Below, piece after piece: positions 61,301 to 64,000 of a DNA stretch of 64,000 nucleotides. The stretch lies in NCBI GenBank assembly GCA_000149265.1, contig CH001324.1:81584-145583 (forward strand), given 5' to 3'. The translations under genes and the position numbers were made by a program. The notes below the pieces were generated by a model that was not told where the DNA came from, searched no databases, and worked only from the letters and a program-made list of their open reading frames with translations. The stretch is from Ciona savignyi (lineage: Eukaryota > Chordata > Ascidiacea > Phlebobranchia > Cionidae). Every line of letters starts with the position of its first letter. The first letter of the stretch is position 1.

Positions 61301-63538
61301 TTATGCCTACCCAACTTATTAAATGGTTTAAAAAATAATATTTTAGTCAATTATAACTCGAAATTTTAACTGTAAATTCGGACGCCCAACTATTTTATGC
61401 TCTGGGTTAGACTATTTATCATATTGTATTATAAATTGAATACACTATTTAAGTGATAGGCGATGTATGTGTTACCATGCTGTTTCAAAATACTACGCCC
61501 ATGTTGGCCGTATGCCTAGCGCGGCCATGGATAAAGGCCGCACTCGAAAGAACAAAGTCAAATATATTGTTTGTTTCATTTCAAGGAGGCTAAGCAGATC
61601 GAACTTGAAAAAATACTTCAAAGGGCAAGAAAGGAATACGAGGATCATGTAAAACAGGTAGAAACGATCGTTTTACCTTCTGAGCCTTTTAAGTGTGACC
61701 TGCGCTTGCGTTTGGTAGTTAAAAGGACAATGTAGTCAATGTGTCCTGTGTGTTAAGACAATATATATGCTTTTATAGACACAAACCTAAACCGGTTAAA
61801 ATATCTTTAAAGGTTTTAGGCGAAGAATATTTGACGGAATCAGAACTACATTCCGTACACGATGAGGCAAGAACCGTGATCATGGCAACGGTAACAAATG
61901 TTGTAGCGCTTGGTTGTAACGAGTCGTTTGTTCAGCTGTGCAAGCAAAAAGTTGCAGAACTGTTGGAGGAAGAACTTAAATGCTTGCTCGATAAAAACAA
62001 CTGTGCGAAGGTAAACTCGTTACAAGTATTTCAAACATCGCCTTTGTTATAAATTTGGATCGTAAGGACTTTGTTTACCAGGTTCATTTTTCAACCGTTC
62101 GACAGGCCTTATCTAACATATAGATTTACAAAAATGACCAAACTTTACATTTTCTACAGCTTGAGGCGGAAAACCAACTCGTTGTAAACCGAAAAGCTTT
62201 GGCAATGGATTATTATGAAGAAATGATGCATGTAGGGATGGCTTATATCTGATTAAGCTCGTGTTCTAAATATAATATCTTAAGTTAAAACAAACAAAAA
62301 CAGATAACAGTATATAACAAAAAAGTCACTTGATTTTATGCAAACGTGAAGATGGCGTATAGCAATGTGGCAACAAAAGTAATACATGGATGTTGTAAGA
62401 GTATATATATAAAATGAAAATCTTAGCAGTTTTGCGGTCTTTAAACTGAAAATATTCGCAGTTGTCGACTTTATAAATCCATTTTAGGACGAATATGTTG
62501 ATAATGAGGAACTGCGAAAGAAACACGGCGAAGCCAAAGAAAGAGCGTTGAAAAGATTCTCTCATTTTAAAACAAACAGGCTGAAAGCGTTTGAGCAAAA
62601 CATGAATGAACTTGAGGAGGATACAGAAAGACATTTCCAAATGAATATGAGAAGAAATAGCAAACGTGGGGTAAGTTGTGTACTTTTATGTAGACAAGGT
62701 CCTTTAGGTGCTATGTACAAAGACACCAACGACTAGCTTCTGATTTTAATTCTGTTACATTTTGGTTGACAATAGAAATACAATCTACCCGTTGGTCTTC
62801 TATGTCACAATTTGACCCAACGAAATAATTAAGTGTTGTCTGCACAGGAACTAATTCGCCAGAAACTTGTTCAATTTTACGAAAAAATGACAGTGGACTA
62901 TTTGGACAAGATGTACGAGGTATGTCACGCTTTTGGCTATTATAACGCCCTCTACTTACTAGTGAAGGATAAATTTGGGGAAAGCACAGTATACATTATA
63001 ACTCCTGTTAGTCTCATATTAACCTCGTTGCAGGACGATTGTATGGTATTAAATACGAGAAATAATTCTACAATTTTGTTTAAATTCGAAAACCATAAGA
63101 TTAATGCAATTCCACTAAATAACCTGACGCTTTACCTGTGGAGCTAAGCAAACCTTATTCCTCAAATGTTTCTTCATGTAGGTCACAAGAAAACGATACT
63201 CAAACAATAACACTCTTCATGAAATGCACGAAAGTTTTAAGGCTGCAGTTATACATGAAATCAAAACGACCGTCACCTTTGAGAACATTCAACAAGAAAC
63301 CATCAATATTTGCTGTGCTATTTTAGAGGAAAGTTACGAACAAGTGAAGAATGCTCCCAACAACGACGGGCAAGGCGGTAAATCTGGTTTCGTTATGAAT
63401 TTGGGAGCAGCGATTGGGGCATTCATTCGCCGATCAAACCGACCGAAAACAATAGAACAAGACACAAATGCGTCCTGTTTTCCGTCAGTCATTTATCTTA
63501 GGAGCCTAAACATTGGTGAGAAATTGGAGAACATTTAA
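55309..63538 (+). CDS. Atlastin-like dynamin-superfamily GTPase with six helical repeat modules; interrupted copy, 19 exons
   Basis: Exons: 55309-55339, 55622-55806, 55873-56004, 56065-56223, 56603-56674, 56731-56956, 57028-57212, 57274-57348, 57558-57666 plus 59246-59328, 59665-59736, 59814-60003, 60509-60580, 60955-61134, 61586-61657, 61813-62010, 62160-62231, 62488-62670, 62848-62919, 63182-63538. The GTPase domain (residues 11 to about 290) has P-loop GPFRKGKS with the atlastin-type Arg54, switch [15 protein letters not shown] at 124-127 and [16 protein letters not shown]. The fourth motif reads IRNW where atlastins have RDW. From exon 8 on, 72-75-bp exons alternate with 180-198-bp exons, each pair matching the atlastin three-helix bundle. 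No membrane hairpin is seen; the end has [14 protein letters not shown]. An LTR element splits exon 9, and an A8 run shifts exon 11 by one base. Intact length would be about 907 aa. Confidence 0.82.
57667..58087 (+). repeat. 5' LTR of the exon-inserted element
   Basis: 421 bp. It contains a CTTATATAAACTG TATA-like motif and an AATAAA (CCCAATAAAATAC), as expected for promoter and poly(A) functions of an LTR. Confidence 0.88.
58821..59241 (+). repeat. 3' LTR of the exon-inserted element
   Basis: Nearly identical to the 5' LTR, with TACCAACATG in place of TACAAACATG. Confidence 0.88.
60395..60490 (-). repeat. SINE family B, minus strand, in a GTPase intron
   Basis: ACCGGGCTGAGTTTCGAT at the left and TTAACCATTTGGCCACAACG at the right are the complement of the family B ends. 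It sits directly before the acceptor of the exon at 60509. Confidence 0.65.
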
Positions 63539-64000
63539 ATAAACGTTACATTTGAAATAATATTTCAGTTAGTTTGGTGTGAAGTGTTTTACATATAATT
63601 AATTATTTTTTATTGCAGGACAAATGTTTAATGTAAATAAAGTAATTTTATTAACCTTGTATATGAATGTACTATGACATCTCTTTTAAATAGTGTAAGT
63701 CCTATTATATTCCGATATTTGTAAATGTATTATATCTATTTGTCCTAACTGCTAACCTTAAATGTCTCTCTTTTTCAGCATGAACAATATTGTATTTTAT
63801 GTGTTCAAAGATAAATTAAAAACCATCCAAAATGTTATACCTGTTACATGGTTGTTTAACTACGCAGAAACCTGGCACTAACATTGTAATATCTGATCCC
63901 ATCTCTTTAAAGCTTTATATTTAAATTAAGTTTGCCGAGAGTTTGTTGCTTGGTTGAGCATTAGATATTTAACGAGTTGTTATTGAGGGGAAACACAAAC
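63538..64000 (+). other. 3' end of the GTPase gene and trailing sequence
   Basis: The stop TAA overlaps the poly(A) signal AATAAA (TTTAAATAAACG). A possible alternative donor (ATTG|GTGAGA, about 63514) and acceptors near 63569, 63620 and 63779 leave room for alternative 3' exons, but none shows a convincing frame. Confidence 0.45.

Noticed and set aside
1..64000. CRISPR arrays, bacterial operons or prophage
   Set aside because: Spliceosomal introns, SINEs and eukaryotic domains throughout rule out a prokaryotic source; no spaced direct-repeat array was seen.

Overview
The window looks like chordate-type animal nuclear DNA. It is AT-rich, with short GT-AG introns, dense tRNA-derived SINEs, foldback MITEs and two young LTR elements. 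Gene style and content point to an ascidian tunicate, most likely Ciona; this is an inference that I could not test by search. Two 100-N assembly gaps are present (39150-39249 and 54335-54434).

Layout. (1) 230-351, minus: one exon of a receptor-like three-finger ectodomain running off the left edge. (2) 650-6500: a transposon-rich stretch, including a 2.3 kb hAT-like element with two further DNA transposons nested in it. (3) 6992-31718, plus: a complete 13-exon gene for a secreted EMI plus four-FAS1 matrix protein of the TGFBI/periostin type. All splice phases agree, giving 1049 codons plus stop. Its first intron is 10.8 kb and a tRNA-Pro lies in intron 8. (4) 33696-41414, minus: a complete 9-exon divergent seven-transmembrane receptor (728 aa) with a tail of about 360 residues. 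(5) 42720-45042, minus: a 5-exon single-pass membrane protein (282 aa) whose tail carries several tyrosine motifs. (6) 46589-47220 plus and 49757-50565 minus: a tail-to-tail pair of two-exon cysteine-rich secreted peptide genes. (7) 51129-54183: a BEL/Pao-type LTR element with gag but no visible pol, carrying a retrocopy of the cellular gene ZC3H15 (DFRP1). (8) 55309-63538, plus: an atlastin-like dynamin-superfamily GTPase whose helical region is built from six tandem exon pairs. This copy is broken by a 1.6 kb LTR element inserted in a coding exon.

The host genes do not form a pathway. The FAS1 protein is extracellular matrix, the receptor and tyrosine-tail protein are membrane signalling candidates, the Cys-rich peptides are secreted, and the GTPase is probably cytosolic or membrane-remodelling. 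The strongest leads are the ZC3H15-carrying retroelement and the atlastin-like GTPase with reiterated three-helix-bundle exons. Exon borders come from reading splice signals, frame continuity and remembered family alignments; no alignment was run.
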